From: Valencia hispanica
Lineage: Eukaryota > Chordata > Actinopteri > Cyprinodontiformes > Valenciidae
Direction: 5' to 3'
Length of the DNA: 64,000 nt
Assembly (NCBI GenBank): GCA_963556495.2
Contig: OY747713.1
Coordinates: forward strand, 28,213,461-28,277,460
Shown piece by piece: positions 55,150 through 64,000 of this stretch. The notes below the pieces were generated by a model that was not told the origin of the DNA, searched no databases, and worked only from the letters and a program-made list of their open reading frames with translations. Position numbers and translations under genes: made by a program. The first letter of the stretch is position 1; each line of letters begins with the position of its first letter.

Positions 55150-55784
55150 TATCGTTTAATTATTTATTTATTCCATGAGTAACACTCCCCCTCTTTTCAA
55201 CGCCGTCCCTTCACATTCCTGGGATGTAACGGAGCGTCCTGAAGCCACGCACTGGATGGCCGTGCGGTGCGGTGCAGCGCGCTGCCATGGCTGCACGCAA
55301 CGCGTTACCGTGGAGACCCAGTTGCTTTGTGTATCTACCACGAGACATTTTACTGTCGCCACCCAACAAGCTGAAGAATAAAACCAACATTCTTCAAATA
55401 ATTTTCAGTGTAAATTCCATGATGCCATTATAAAATGTTAGTAATTGTTACAATATTTTATTTAACAACATCATTTCTATGTTTATTTTTTCTGAGTTGG
55501 TTCTTTTACTGAAACAGCGGGAAGTACAGCAAATCTTTAACGCTACCAGTTACGTGAAGAAGGTACAAACAAAACCATAACAAACACGGTGAACAATGCC
55601 AGCAGACAAGACACTAAAGCTTAACAAAGGGACCGGTCCGATGTGAACCCTCCCTCCTAACTCTGTTGGAGTGTACGGCAAGCTGATTTATCATATAATT
55701 GGAGGAATTGTAAACATCCTACGTTCTAGGACAATTGATTCCACGTTTTCCATTTATGTGTAATGCCACATGTTCTGGGAAGTA

Positions 55785-57439
55785 CAGGGTGGGCCATTTA
55801 TATGGATACACCGTAATAACATGAGAATGGTAGGTGATATCAAAGTCCTGTTTGTGGCACATTAGGATATGTGAGGGGGGAAACTCCTTAAGATGGGTGG
55901 TGACCATGGTGGCCATTTAGAAGTCGGCCATCTTGGATACAACTTTTGTTTTTTCAATAGGAAGAGGGCCATGTGACACATCAAACTTATTGGTAATGTC
56001 ATAAGAAAAACAATGGTGTGCTTGGTTTCAACGTAACTTTATTCTTTCATGAGTTATTTACAAGTTTCTCTTTGTTCACAGCCATTGACATGTCGAAGAG
56101 GTTAACACGTGAGGAGCGGATCGAAATCGTGTTGATGTCTGGTGAACACAGTAACCGGGTCATTGCAGCAGATTTCAATGCAAGACACCCTACGAGACCA
56201 CCCATCTCCCATGCTACAGTCAGCAAACTGCTTGCTAAGTTTCGTGAAACTGGTCCAGTGTTGGATTTGTCAAAATGTGGACGCAAGAAAACTGTCACTA
56301 ATGAAGAAACATCAGTGGCTGTCCTAGCTTCATTCAGCAAGAGCCCACAGCGTAGCACTCGCCGCACGTCACTGGAGAGTGGCATTAGTCGAACATCCCT
56401 TCGGCGGATATTAGCTACTCACAAATGGCACCCTTACAAACTCCAGCTACTGCAGCATCTCAACGAGGATGACCCAGATCGGCGCACAGAATTTGCAGAA
56501 TGGGCAAAACAAAAATTGGAACAGGACCCTCAGTTTCCGCAGAAGATTTTGTTCAGTGATGAGGCAAACTTTTATGTGAATGGTGAAGTTAACAAACAAA
56601 ACCACCGCTATTGGTCTGACACTAACCCACATTGGATTGATCCCTCCAAGACTGTTGGAACAACAAAAGTGATGGTTTGGTGTGGTATATGGGGTACAAC
56701 GATAGTGGGTCCATTCTTCATCAATGGAAACCTCAAGGCCACTGGATATTTGAAATTGCTACATGATGATGTGTTTCCCTCTTTATGCACTGAAGCTGGC
56801 ACGTTCCCTGAGTTTTTCCAGCAAGATGGTGCACCACCACATTATGGGTGCCAGGTCCGAGCATTCCTAGATGAACAGTTTCCTGGAAAGTGGATTGGCC
56901 GTCGGGGGCCAGTTGAATGGCCCCCAAGGTCTCCCGATCTGACCCCCTTAGACTTTTATCTTTGGGGTCATCTGAAAGCAATTGTCTATGGTGTGAAGAT
57001 ACGAGATGTGCAGCACCTGAAACTACGGATACTGGATGCCTGTGCTGGCATTTCTCCTGCGGTGTTGCAATCAGTGTGTGACGAGTGTGAGAAGAGGGTT
57101 GCATTGACAATCCAACACAATGGGCAGCACATTGAACACATTTTATAAGTGGTCAGAAACTTGTAAATAACTCATGAAAGAATAAAGTTACGTTGAAACC
57201 AAGCACACCATTGTTTTTCTTGTGACATTACCAATAAGTTTGATGTGTCACATGGCCCTCTTCCTATTGAAAAAACAAAAGTTGTATCCAAGATGGCCGA
57301 CTTCTAAATGGCCACCATGGTCACCACCCATCTTAAGGAGTTTCCCCCCTCACATATCCTAATGTGCCACAAACAGGACTTTGATATCACCTACCATTCT
57401 CATGTTATTACGGTGTATCCATATAAATGGCCCACCCTG
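55785..57439 (+). mobile_element. Complete mariner-superfamily DD41D transposon
   Basis: A 1655-bp element flanked by TA target duplications (55783-55784 and 57440-57441). Terminal inverted repeats of 285 bp (55785-56069 and 57155-57439) begin CAGGGTGGGCCATTTATATG. They differ at one position by direct reading (T versus C near 56000). They enclose one uninterrupted transposase gene. The TIRs contain an AATAAA that serves as a poly(A) signal in the right copy just after the stop codon. Near-identical long TIRs and an open ORF point to a recent insertion. The 41-residue D-D spacing places it with the rosa/Visitor-type DD41D group rather than classical mariner (DD34D) or Tc1 (DD34E). Confidence 0.95.
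56090..57148 (+). CDS. DD41D mariner-like transposase, full-length ORF
   Basis: A cut-and-paste DNA transposase of 352 aa from the ATG at 56090. An in-frame ATG at 56018 would add 24 residues encoded within the left TIR; 56090 is preferred because it lies just beyond the TIR and begins MSKRLTREERIEIVLMSG, a typical helix-turn-helix start. A second HTH follows (ISHATVSKLLAKFRETG). The catalytic triad is Asp157 (ILFSDEANF), Asp246 (FFQQDGAPPH) and Asp288 (SPDLTPLDFYLWG), with exactly 41 residues between the last two. The conserved WPPRSPDL box is present. The Arg/Lys-rich linker is SKCGRKKT. No stops or frameshifts occur, so catalytic competence is plausible but unproven. The family is also widespread in arthropods. 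Confidence 0.95.
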   Translation: MSKRLTREERIEIVLMSGEHSNRVIAADFNARHPTRPPISHATVSKLLAKFRETGPVLDLSKCGRKKTVTNEETSVAVLASFSKSPQRSTRRTSLESGISRTSLRRILATHKWHPYKLQLLQHLNEDDPDRRTEFAEWAKQKLEQDPQFPQKILFSDEANFYVNGEVNKQNHRYWSDTNPHWIDPSKTVGTTKVMVWCGIWGTTIVGPFFINGNLKATGYLKLLHDDVFPSLCTEAGTFPEFFQQDGAPPHYGCQVRAFLDEQFPGKWIGRRGPVEWPPRSPDLTPLDFYLWGHLKAIVYGVKIRDVQHLKLRILDACAGISPAVLQSVCDECEKRVALTIQHNGQHIEHIL

Positions 57440-57542
57440 TACATTTCTTATTATGAATACCTATAACAGAATCTTTATCAGGAGAAACTTACATTTTTGC
57501 TATCTACAAACCCACTGTTATTAGCCGACATGATCATATATA

Positions 57543-59122
57543 CACACACAGACCCTTTCCCAAAAAATTTGAATATCATGGAAAAGTTTATTTATTTGCA
57601 TAATTCCATTCAAAACGTTAAACTTCCATAGCTTATAGATTCAGGCCCCACAATTTATAGCTTTTAGTTGTTTATTTGTACATAATTTGAGCTTCCAGCT
57701 CATAAAACCCACGAAAACAGGAATTCAACAAAATTAGAATACTGTAAAGAAATCACCATTTACTTCTCAGTTTTTGCAGAAAAAAAGAAAGAAATTAGGA
57801 TCACATAAAATCAAAATATGGTACTGTCAAAACTATATGTCAATCTTCAGTACTTGGTAGGGAATCCCTTTGCCTTAATCACTGCCTCGATGCACCGTGG
57901 CATTGAGGCAATCAGCCTGTGGCATTGCCTGGGAGTTATGGAACCCCAGATTTCCTTGATGCTTGCTGTCAGCTCTTTGTTTTGGGGTCTGGTGCCCCTC
58001 ATTTTTCTCTTGATAATACCCCATAGATTCTCAATGGGGTTTAGGTCTGAAGAGTTGGATGGCCAGTCAAGCACTGTTATGACATGGGTATCAAACCAGG
58101 TTTTGGTGCTTCTGGTGGTATGGGCAGGGGTCAGGTCCTGCTGGAAGATCAAATCTGCATCTCCATTCAGATCCTCAGCAGAAGCAATCATGAAGTCCTC
58201 TAAAACATTCTGGCTGACTGATGCGGTGACCTTGGATTTAAGAAAGCAGAGTTTACCAACACCTGTACCGGACATTGCACCCCAAATCATGACTGACTGA
58301 ATATTTCACACTGGACCTCAAGCAGCTTGGGTTCTGTTCCTCACCTGTCTTCCTCCAAAGCCTTGGACCTTAATTCCCAAATGAAAGGCACACTTTACTT
58401 TCATCGGAAAAAGAGGACCTTGGATCACTGGCCAACAGTCCAGTCCTTCTTCTCCTTGGCCCAGTTGAGACGCGTCTGAATGTGGTGGTTTTTGAAGCTG
58501 TGACTCCCGCCTCATTCCACTCTTACTGGGTCTCTGCCAGATTCATGAATCTTCTCTGTTTGTTAATCCGCTGAAGCCCATGGTCAGCTTTTCTGCTGGT
58601 GCATCTTCTCCTCCCACATTTGCCCTTCCACTAGACTTTCCATTGATATGCTTGGACACAGCACTCTATGCACAGCCAGCCTTCTTAGCTATGAACTTTT
58701 GTGCCTTACCCATCCTATGGAGGGTATCAATGATGGTCTTTTGGCCAGTTGTCAAGTCTACAGTTTTCCCCATATTGAACCTAACTGAGACAATTGAACC
58801 AAAGTGAAGCAATTTAATGACACCTGGGAAAACATGTGCAGATGCTTTGAGTTTAGTAGATGAGTAGTGTGTGACACTCCGTTTAAAACATTTATGCCCT
58901 GTAAAATTTGGGCTGATTTCTTCACAGTATTATAATCTTTTGAATTCCTGTTTTCGTGAGTTTTATGAGCTGGTCGCCCAAATTATGTACAAATAAACAA
59001 CTAAATACTTGTAATCGTTTAAGTTGTGGGCCCTGAATTCATAATCTATGGAAGTTTAATGTTTTGAATGGAATTATGGAAATAAACTTTTCCATGATAT
59101 TCTAATTTTTGGAAAGGGTGTG
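57543..59122 (-). mobile_element. Tc1-like (DD34E) transposon, degraded
   Basis: Long inverted repeats of roughly 215 bp. The left begins near GACCCTTTCCC and AATATCATGGAAAAGTTTAT; the right is its complement, ending GGAAAGGGTGTG. TA dinucleotides flank both ends. The transposase lies on the minus strand. It starts only about 100 bp after the DD41D element ends. Confidence 0.9.
57847..58773 (-). pseudogene. Tc1 transposase with DD34E motif, broken N-terminal half
   Basis: The start at 58773 reads MGKTVDLTTGQKTIIDTLHR, but a stop follows within about 40 codons and the middle is frameshifted. From 58290 to 57847 the frame is open for 147 codons: MIWGAMSGTGVGKLCFLKSK, FQQDLTPAHT with catalytic Asp, and [12 protein letters not shown] with catalytic Glu exactly 34 residues later. 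The end is AKGFPTKY. The first catalytic Asp lies in the degraded part. The relic at 14.2-14.6 kb is a related copy. Confidence 0.85.
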
Positions 59123-59302
59123 TATGTATGTGTGTGTTTATTTCTGGATTATTGCTTTAAACAAACTAGGAGATAGACAATAATGATTTTGAAGAGCTCC
59201 TGCTGAAATTATATTTCAATCTCCAACGTTGATAAAGTGTTGTTTATACGAGTATTCTATTTTCAGAATAGCGTTCATACTTTTGATGCCCCTTATAGCA
59301 GT

Positions 59303-59600
59303 AGTATACTTGAAGTTCATTTGATCAAGTATATTTCTTACTAAATGGGAACACTTTTAAGTTTACTGAAGTATACTTTAGGTATACTTAAAGCATACTT
59401 CAGTAAACTAAAATTTGAACTACAAGTACATACCCAGTAAACTAGCAGTATATTTCTTCAAATGTACCTGTAGTTCACATTTTAGTTTATTGAAGTATAC
59501 TTTAAGTAAATCCTAAAGCATACTTCAATAAACTTAAAGATTTTCCAATTTAGTACGAAGAAGTATACTTGATCAAATGAACTTCAAGTACCACTATATT
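59303..59600. mobile_element. Foldback (palindromic) MITE built from hairpin units
   Basis: The outer inverted repeats pair TACTTGAAGTTCATTTGATC (left) with GATCAAATGAACTTCAAGTA (right, ending about 59590). Inside are two hairpins with perfect 15-bp stems: 59360-59409 (AGTTTACTGAAGTAT / ATACTTCAGTAAACT) and 59484-59534 (AGTTTATTGAAGTAT / ATACTTCAATAAACT). There is no coding sequence. Exact termini and target duplication are not clear. Confidence 0.8.
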
Positions 59601-60619
59601 ACTTTTTTGCTAAGGGGTGGGAAACTGTTGTTGTGGTGACACTTTTCAGACTCTCAAATCTCAAAAACAAGACAGAAACAGATCTTCTAATGTTCAAAAA
59701 GAAAAATATGAACAAATCATTGAAGATCATTGAACAAATAAAGGAAATTGTTGCATCTTTCTGTAATTTGATGCTATCAATACCACCACAAGGGGGCGGT
59801 AATGAACCGAATTTGTTTGCCTACCACAGTGACGCTTTTTCATGCTCATCATCTTACTAATTGTGACATTAGCAGCTTTCTGTTGTGCTCACGTTTAGTC
59901 AACCATGTCAAGAAAAAAATACATTGTGTTTTACCAATTTACTTGTCCAGCTCTGTGTGGGAAAATATTAAGCAAAACAAACAAAAAAGTAATACACTGT
60001 AGTTTTTCAATAGTTTTGTTTGAAATGGCCATTCCTACTTTTAACAACTAAACTTGTGATAAATATCCAGGATAAATTCATGACAAGTCAAAGAAAAAAT
60101 TCCTGACATCAGTTAAAACAATCAGAAAAACGTTGTTTAGAAAAAGTTACAATTATATTTTGGATTGCCTGATGGTGTATTTGGCTTTTTACTTTAAACC
60201 GTAAAGGAAGATGATCACAAATAGAGGTTGTAATATGTGGGGCACCGGTTAGGTGTGATATACCACATCAGAACACGTCCAGATAATTAGTTTCTCTCTC
60301 AACTTACACAATGTTTTTGTGTGTGTGTGGAAGGCATTTTAAATCAAAAGCTGGGGTTGGCTGGGGATCACTGACTTTCCAAGTGGGAATTCCAAACTCA
60401 GGGGATGTTTTATTTGATTACTTCCTTTTGGAAATTCAACTTCTCAGTACAAATAGAATGCATACTGACATTCATCAACAGGACCTAATCTGTTATCAGA
60501 TATTTGGGACCTGTGATATGATAAATGCGCTGAAATTAGATTTTCTAGATATGTTTTTTTTAGCTTTGGAAAAGAGAATACATATTCAGCGTAGTCATAA
60601 GTTAATGCCTGGGTTCAAA

Positions 60620-60935
60620 TAGTGGCCAGGGTCTTTCTGCATGGAGTTTGCATGTTCTGCCCCATGCATGCTTGGGTTCCCTTTGGCTTCCTCCCATTGT
60701 CCAAAAATATTATTAGGTTAAGTTTTTTGGCATGTAGAACAAATAGGTTAGGTTAACTGGTATCTCTGAATTGTCTTTAAGTGAATGGTTGTTTTTCATG
60801 TGGGTCTCTGTGTTGCTCAGTGATGGACTGGCTGCCTGTCCAGGGTGTAGCCTGCCTCTCGTCCATTGACCGCTGAAAATTGGCACCAGCTCCCCTGCCA
60901 CCCTGCAAAACAAGTGTGTATAGACAAAGAATGGA
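60620..60935 (+). repeat. SINE-like fish repeat copy
   Basis: CCTGGGTTCAAATAGTGGCC, GGGTCTTTCTGCATGGAGTT and CTTCCTCCCATTGTCC, then TGATGGACTGGCTGCCTGTC and GTGTAGCCTGCCTCTCGTCC, ending in ATGGATGAATG. This is a full-length-looking copy of the repeat at 43985-44220. Confidence 0.7.
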
Positions 60936-60939
60936 TGAA

Positions 60940-61600
60940 TGTCATTTCAGATATGTGGAAGTAAGTCTGACTGGTAATAATATAATTGTAACAAAGAGGG
61001 ATGCTATTATTGCTGGACTGTTGATGGAAAGCTTTGTAAGGCCAGGTGGATGTCACTAATAGGAATTGGGTAGCACATTAAAACCAAAAGAAATAACAGT
61101 CAGCCAGTTCATGTTTTTAAACGCTTGTATAGAGAAAAATCACTTGACTTTCTATCCCAGAATGTTCTCTCCTGAGTCAATCTTTGAGTGTTTGTTTTTT
61201 CTTTTGTTGCAAAACTTTGGCTGTGTGCATGTAATATATACATGCGGGTGGTGTATCTTGTGGGAAATTTACATTTATTTATTTTTTCTTCAACTGGTTC
61301 AAATGTTTTTTAAGCTAAATGAGCTGAATAGAGAAACTAATGTCCTTTCAGTATTTTTGTGACACTGACTCCTATTCAAAAGTTATTATACAGTCTATGT
61401 TCAAAACACATTTTGAATTCAAAACCAGTGCAATTTGGATTATAGTTTAATTTGTTGTTTTTCATTTCCTTGTGTTTAAATAACTTAAAAAATTAAATGT
61501 TTAATTTTCTTTCCCGTTTGCTGAATATATTGATCTTGTGCCTTTAGCTAAAAAGAAAACGTATTATTGATGTATAACGCACAACTTTAGATGTGTGATT
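60940..61600. other. AT-rich intergenic stretch, nothing seen
   Basis: No gene, repeat terminus or structured element was recognised between the SINE-like copy and the CpG-rich block. Confidence 0.4.
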
Positions 61601-61619
61601 AGATTAGATGTTGCAATGG

Positions 61620-62270
61620 TTTGCCATACCGGCGCAATGAACCGTACGCTCCCTCTCATCCCTTCCCGTCATGCGGCGCTGCTGCCTGCTCCTCCGTCGA
61701 GCCGCCATGTTGTCGGAGTGAAAGCCCGGGGTGTCAGAGAGAAACTGGGGCCGAAATCCGCGACCATCCACCCTCTCCACCGGTGAGTATCGCCTTGACT
61801 CGCTCCCCCTCTGCTCCAGACGTAAGTTATTAAAGCCCCGATAAAGATATTGCAGCTTTAGTGGGTCAGGGAGAGGTGAAATAGGATTTTTGTGAAGCTG
61901 GAGCGGCGGTGCACCTTTCTGCTGCCTGCCTCCTTCCTCCCCTTGTGTCGGTCTTCCGCTCCAGACAGCTTTCGGGCCTTTGTGAGAATCCGCGTCAGCG
62001 GGATCTTCCCGGGCTACAGGGCCGGCAGACAGGTGAAACCCCACCGGGTGTTTATCTGTGACAGTATTATGAAGCGGTGGGGCTACCGGGGCTGCTAAAA
62101 TCATTGCTAGAAGCCCGTGTTTGCAACCGGTTGGAGCTCGTAACGGGAGGCCGTGTTATTGTTGATAGACACGGACAGTGAACCCTCCATAACCGACGGA
62201 TAACTGGGACGAGTAAACGCCGGGGCATGAGCAGAAACCCCGGTGAGTGTCGAGCGTTTTCAGCCATCGG
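61620..62270 (+). promoter_or_regulatory. pum1: CpG-island promoter with noncoding first exon, probable pum1
   Basis: A sharp switch to CpG-rich sequence. An exon-like segment containing GCCGCCATGTTGTCGGAG ends at 61782 with a CACCG|GTGAGT donor. Its ATG opens only a tiny frame, so the exon is probably noncoding. A second candidate donor (CCCCG|GTGAGT) is at about 62241-62242 in the same island. Plus-strand orientation downstream of nkain1 fits pum1, whose human orthologue neighbours NKAIN1. No PUM1 coding exon lies in the window, so the gene name is a synteny inference. Confidence 0.5.
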
Positions 62271-62839
62271 CTACGGGTTCTGTCTCGTCGGCCTTGTGTG
62301 CCGGGGGTCGGCCTTGTGTGGAGGCACCAAACAGACTCTGTTGTTAGCCGCAGGTTGGGATTGTCACACCCCTGTCTGTGCCCGGAATGCAGCTGCATCT
62401 AGTCCGGTTATTGAATGATTTAACCCCCCCCCCACCCCCCGGGTACTCCGCTCGTTTCCGGGTGCCGAGGTGAACACACCGAGCAGGGTGTGCGGAATGG
62501 ACGTGCTCTGTGCTGGATTTCCGGGTGTTTAGAGAAGTGGAACGAGGAGCTAGCGTTTCCTTGTTGCTGAATGAAGAGTGCAACAGGAAAACAAAGGCAG
62601 CGCTGGGTTTGTGAATGATCCGTCGCCAGGCTGGTTTGTTTTGAGCTGGTTAGTGGTTCCATCTCTCGGCGTGGTTTTAGTTGTCCACGCTGCTTGTGTT
62701 TAGAGGATCCGTAGTGTCAGACTGGCTCACACAAAGGTAATTACTACTTCTTCTTGGCCTGTAGGGACACTGATGTGAGATTAGAGCCTGTTGGATAAGA
62801 AAAAAGGTTATAAAACACAAATTATACAGTACGTTGCAA

Positions 62840-63650
62840 TGGTAGCCATACCCCTTGATCTTTTTCATGTTTTGTTAAAGCTCAAACACAAATTTCATTG
62901 TATTTTGTTGGGATTTTGCATATGTATGCAGTAGGGGCTGAACAATAATACGGGAACAATAATGTTGCACAACGATATGGATATTACTCATAATAAATAC
63001 TTAATTAAGATGTGTTGATGTCTTTCTGCTTTTGGGTTCAGAGCAAACATAATAATCGTTGTTTTTGTCTTAACAAGTAGTCTGTGGTTTTGGTATTGAA
63101 ATGACATCGCTGTAGTTTCTTAATTACCATAATGACCAGTGCATGTCACTTAAATAATCAGCTAAAATAACTTTGCAAAACTACCTATTGCTGCAAGGAC
63201 AGCGGCAAGTTTTTTGAGGTGTGTTTTGACTAGCTTTAAAATGTTTAACCATTATCCAGTGCAAGAATAGCTCAAACTCAGTCAGATTGGACAAGAGAGC
63301 CTCTCTGAAGATGAATTAATTTTTTTTATACCACATATGTTCAATTGGATTTGAGTCTGGTTTTGGCTTCCAGTCCTGACGGGCCAGTCTCGGGCCAGGT
63401 TTTGTTGTGCCTCTGCTCCAACACAGCTCATTCAGACGGTCAAACCTCCTCCTTGGGATGGCAAAATGTGTGCAGAGGTTCTGCTAATGAACCAGGATTT
63501 GATTAATGTGCGTTGAACCAGGGAAAGAACTAAAACATGCAGGATGCCGACCCTTAAGGAGCGACTTCGGACAACGGTGGCTCTAAGTTTGGGGCCGTGG
63601 TCCTGCTGGAAGGTGAACCCTTTTAGCAAGTGTTATAAACGTGCATTCTA
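62840..63650 (-). mobile_element. Tc1-derived relic with a nested insertion
   Basis: The plus text carries reverse-complement landmarks of the fish Tc1 family: CAATGGTAGCCATACCCCTTG and TTGTATTTTGTTGGGATTTTG near the left end. CTCAAACTCAGTCAGATTGG and GGTCCTGCTGGAAGGTGAAC lie further right. A separate piece beginning TAGGGGCTGAACAATAATA (62932 onward) splits it. Probably in the first intron of the putative pum1. Confidence 0.6.
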
Positions 63651-64000
63651 CATGCTAGTGTAATATTTAGCCGATTGGACAGATTCTCATGGCGGCCAAA
63701 GATGGCATTGGCCAAAACGGTAAACGTTCCAGAGGGAAGAAAGGACAGGATCCCCTCAGCATAATGCATCCGCTGCCGAGTCTTCATCAGGATGCTGTGT
63801 TCAGGGTGATGGGCAGTGTTGGTTTTTCTTCACTCATAGCGTTTTCCACGTAGGCCAAAAAGCTACATTTTTAACCTAATCTGAACACATGTTCTTCAAC
63901 ATGTTTGATTTCGTTCAGTATTACCAGAGTGAAGGGGGTGGGCACTTGTCACATAAAAGTCAGCATTAAATACATTACATTTTGTGGATTTATTGTGAAA

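Noticed and set aside
56733..57110. 125-codon minus-strand frame within the DD41D element
   Set aside because: Antisense shadow of the transposase gene.
59303..59600. CRISPR-like or tandem-repeat array reading of the AAGTATACTT repeats
   Set aside because: The repeats are inverted rather than direct, spacers are irregular, and the genome is vertebrate; a foldback MITE explains it.
61604..62104. 166-codon minus-strand frame in the CpG island
   Set aside because: GC-rich composition explains the open frame. It is antisense to the predicted first exon and has no recognisable domain.

Overview
This window is nuclear DNA of a ray-finned fish. Coding exons are short, separated by GT-AG introns and look vertebrate. 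The background is AT-rich with CA/TG and AT microsatellites. The repeats are typical of teleosts: Tc1-like, hAT, PIF/Harbinger, DIRS1 and CR1/L2/Rex-type LINE fragments. A percomorph-type teleost is plausible, but the species cannot be fixed from sequence alone.

Four protein-coding genes could be reconstructed exon by exon, each with continuous reading phase. They are fabp3 (+, 1087-6516, 133 aa), zcchc17 (-, 28539-24881, 244 aa), snrnp40 (+, 30273-40472, 347 aa) and nkain1 (+, 45914-51913, 207 aa). A CpG-rich noncoding first exon with a consensus donor near 61.6-62.3 kb is probably the 5' end of pum1. The order fabp3-zcchc17-snrnp40-nkain1-(pum1), with these relative orientations, matches the human 1p35 block. 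zcchc17 and snrnp40 are head to head about 270 bp apart and share a promoter with two CCAAT boxes.

Mobile DNA fills much of the rest. From 9.5 to 24 kb is a nested repeat block. It holds a Harbinger element whose nuclease gene is broken by frameshifts and a LINE but whose Myb-like partner gene reads through intact. It also holds a decayed DIRS1 element, a 2.4-kb LINE with a long open RT, and several MITEs. Introns of all four genes carry Tc1 or hAT relics. Between nkain1 and the putative pum1 exon, 55785-57439 is a complete mariner-superfamily element: a 352-aa open transposase with DD41D catalytic spacing and 285-bp inverted repeats differing at one position. A degraded DD34E Tc1 element starts about 100 bp further on, followed by a foldback MITE built from hairpins.

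I found no CRISPR array, operon, tRNA or rRNA gene, and no new multi-gene system. The most notable items are the DD41D element, the surviving Harbinger Myb gene, the foldback MITE and the transposon beside the nkain1 exon 6 donor. All calls come from reading the sequence; no database search was run.
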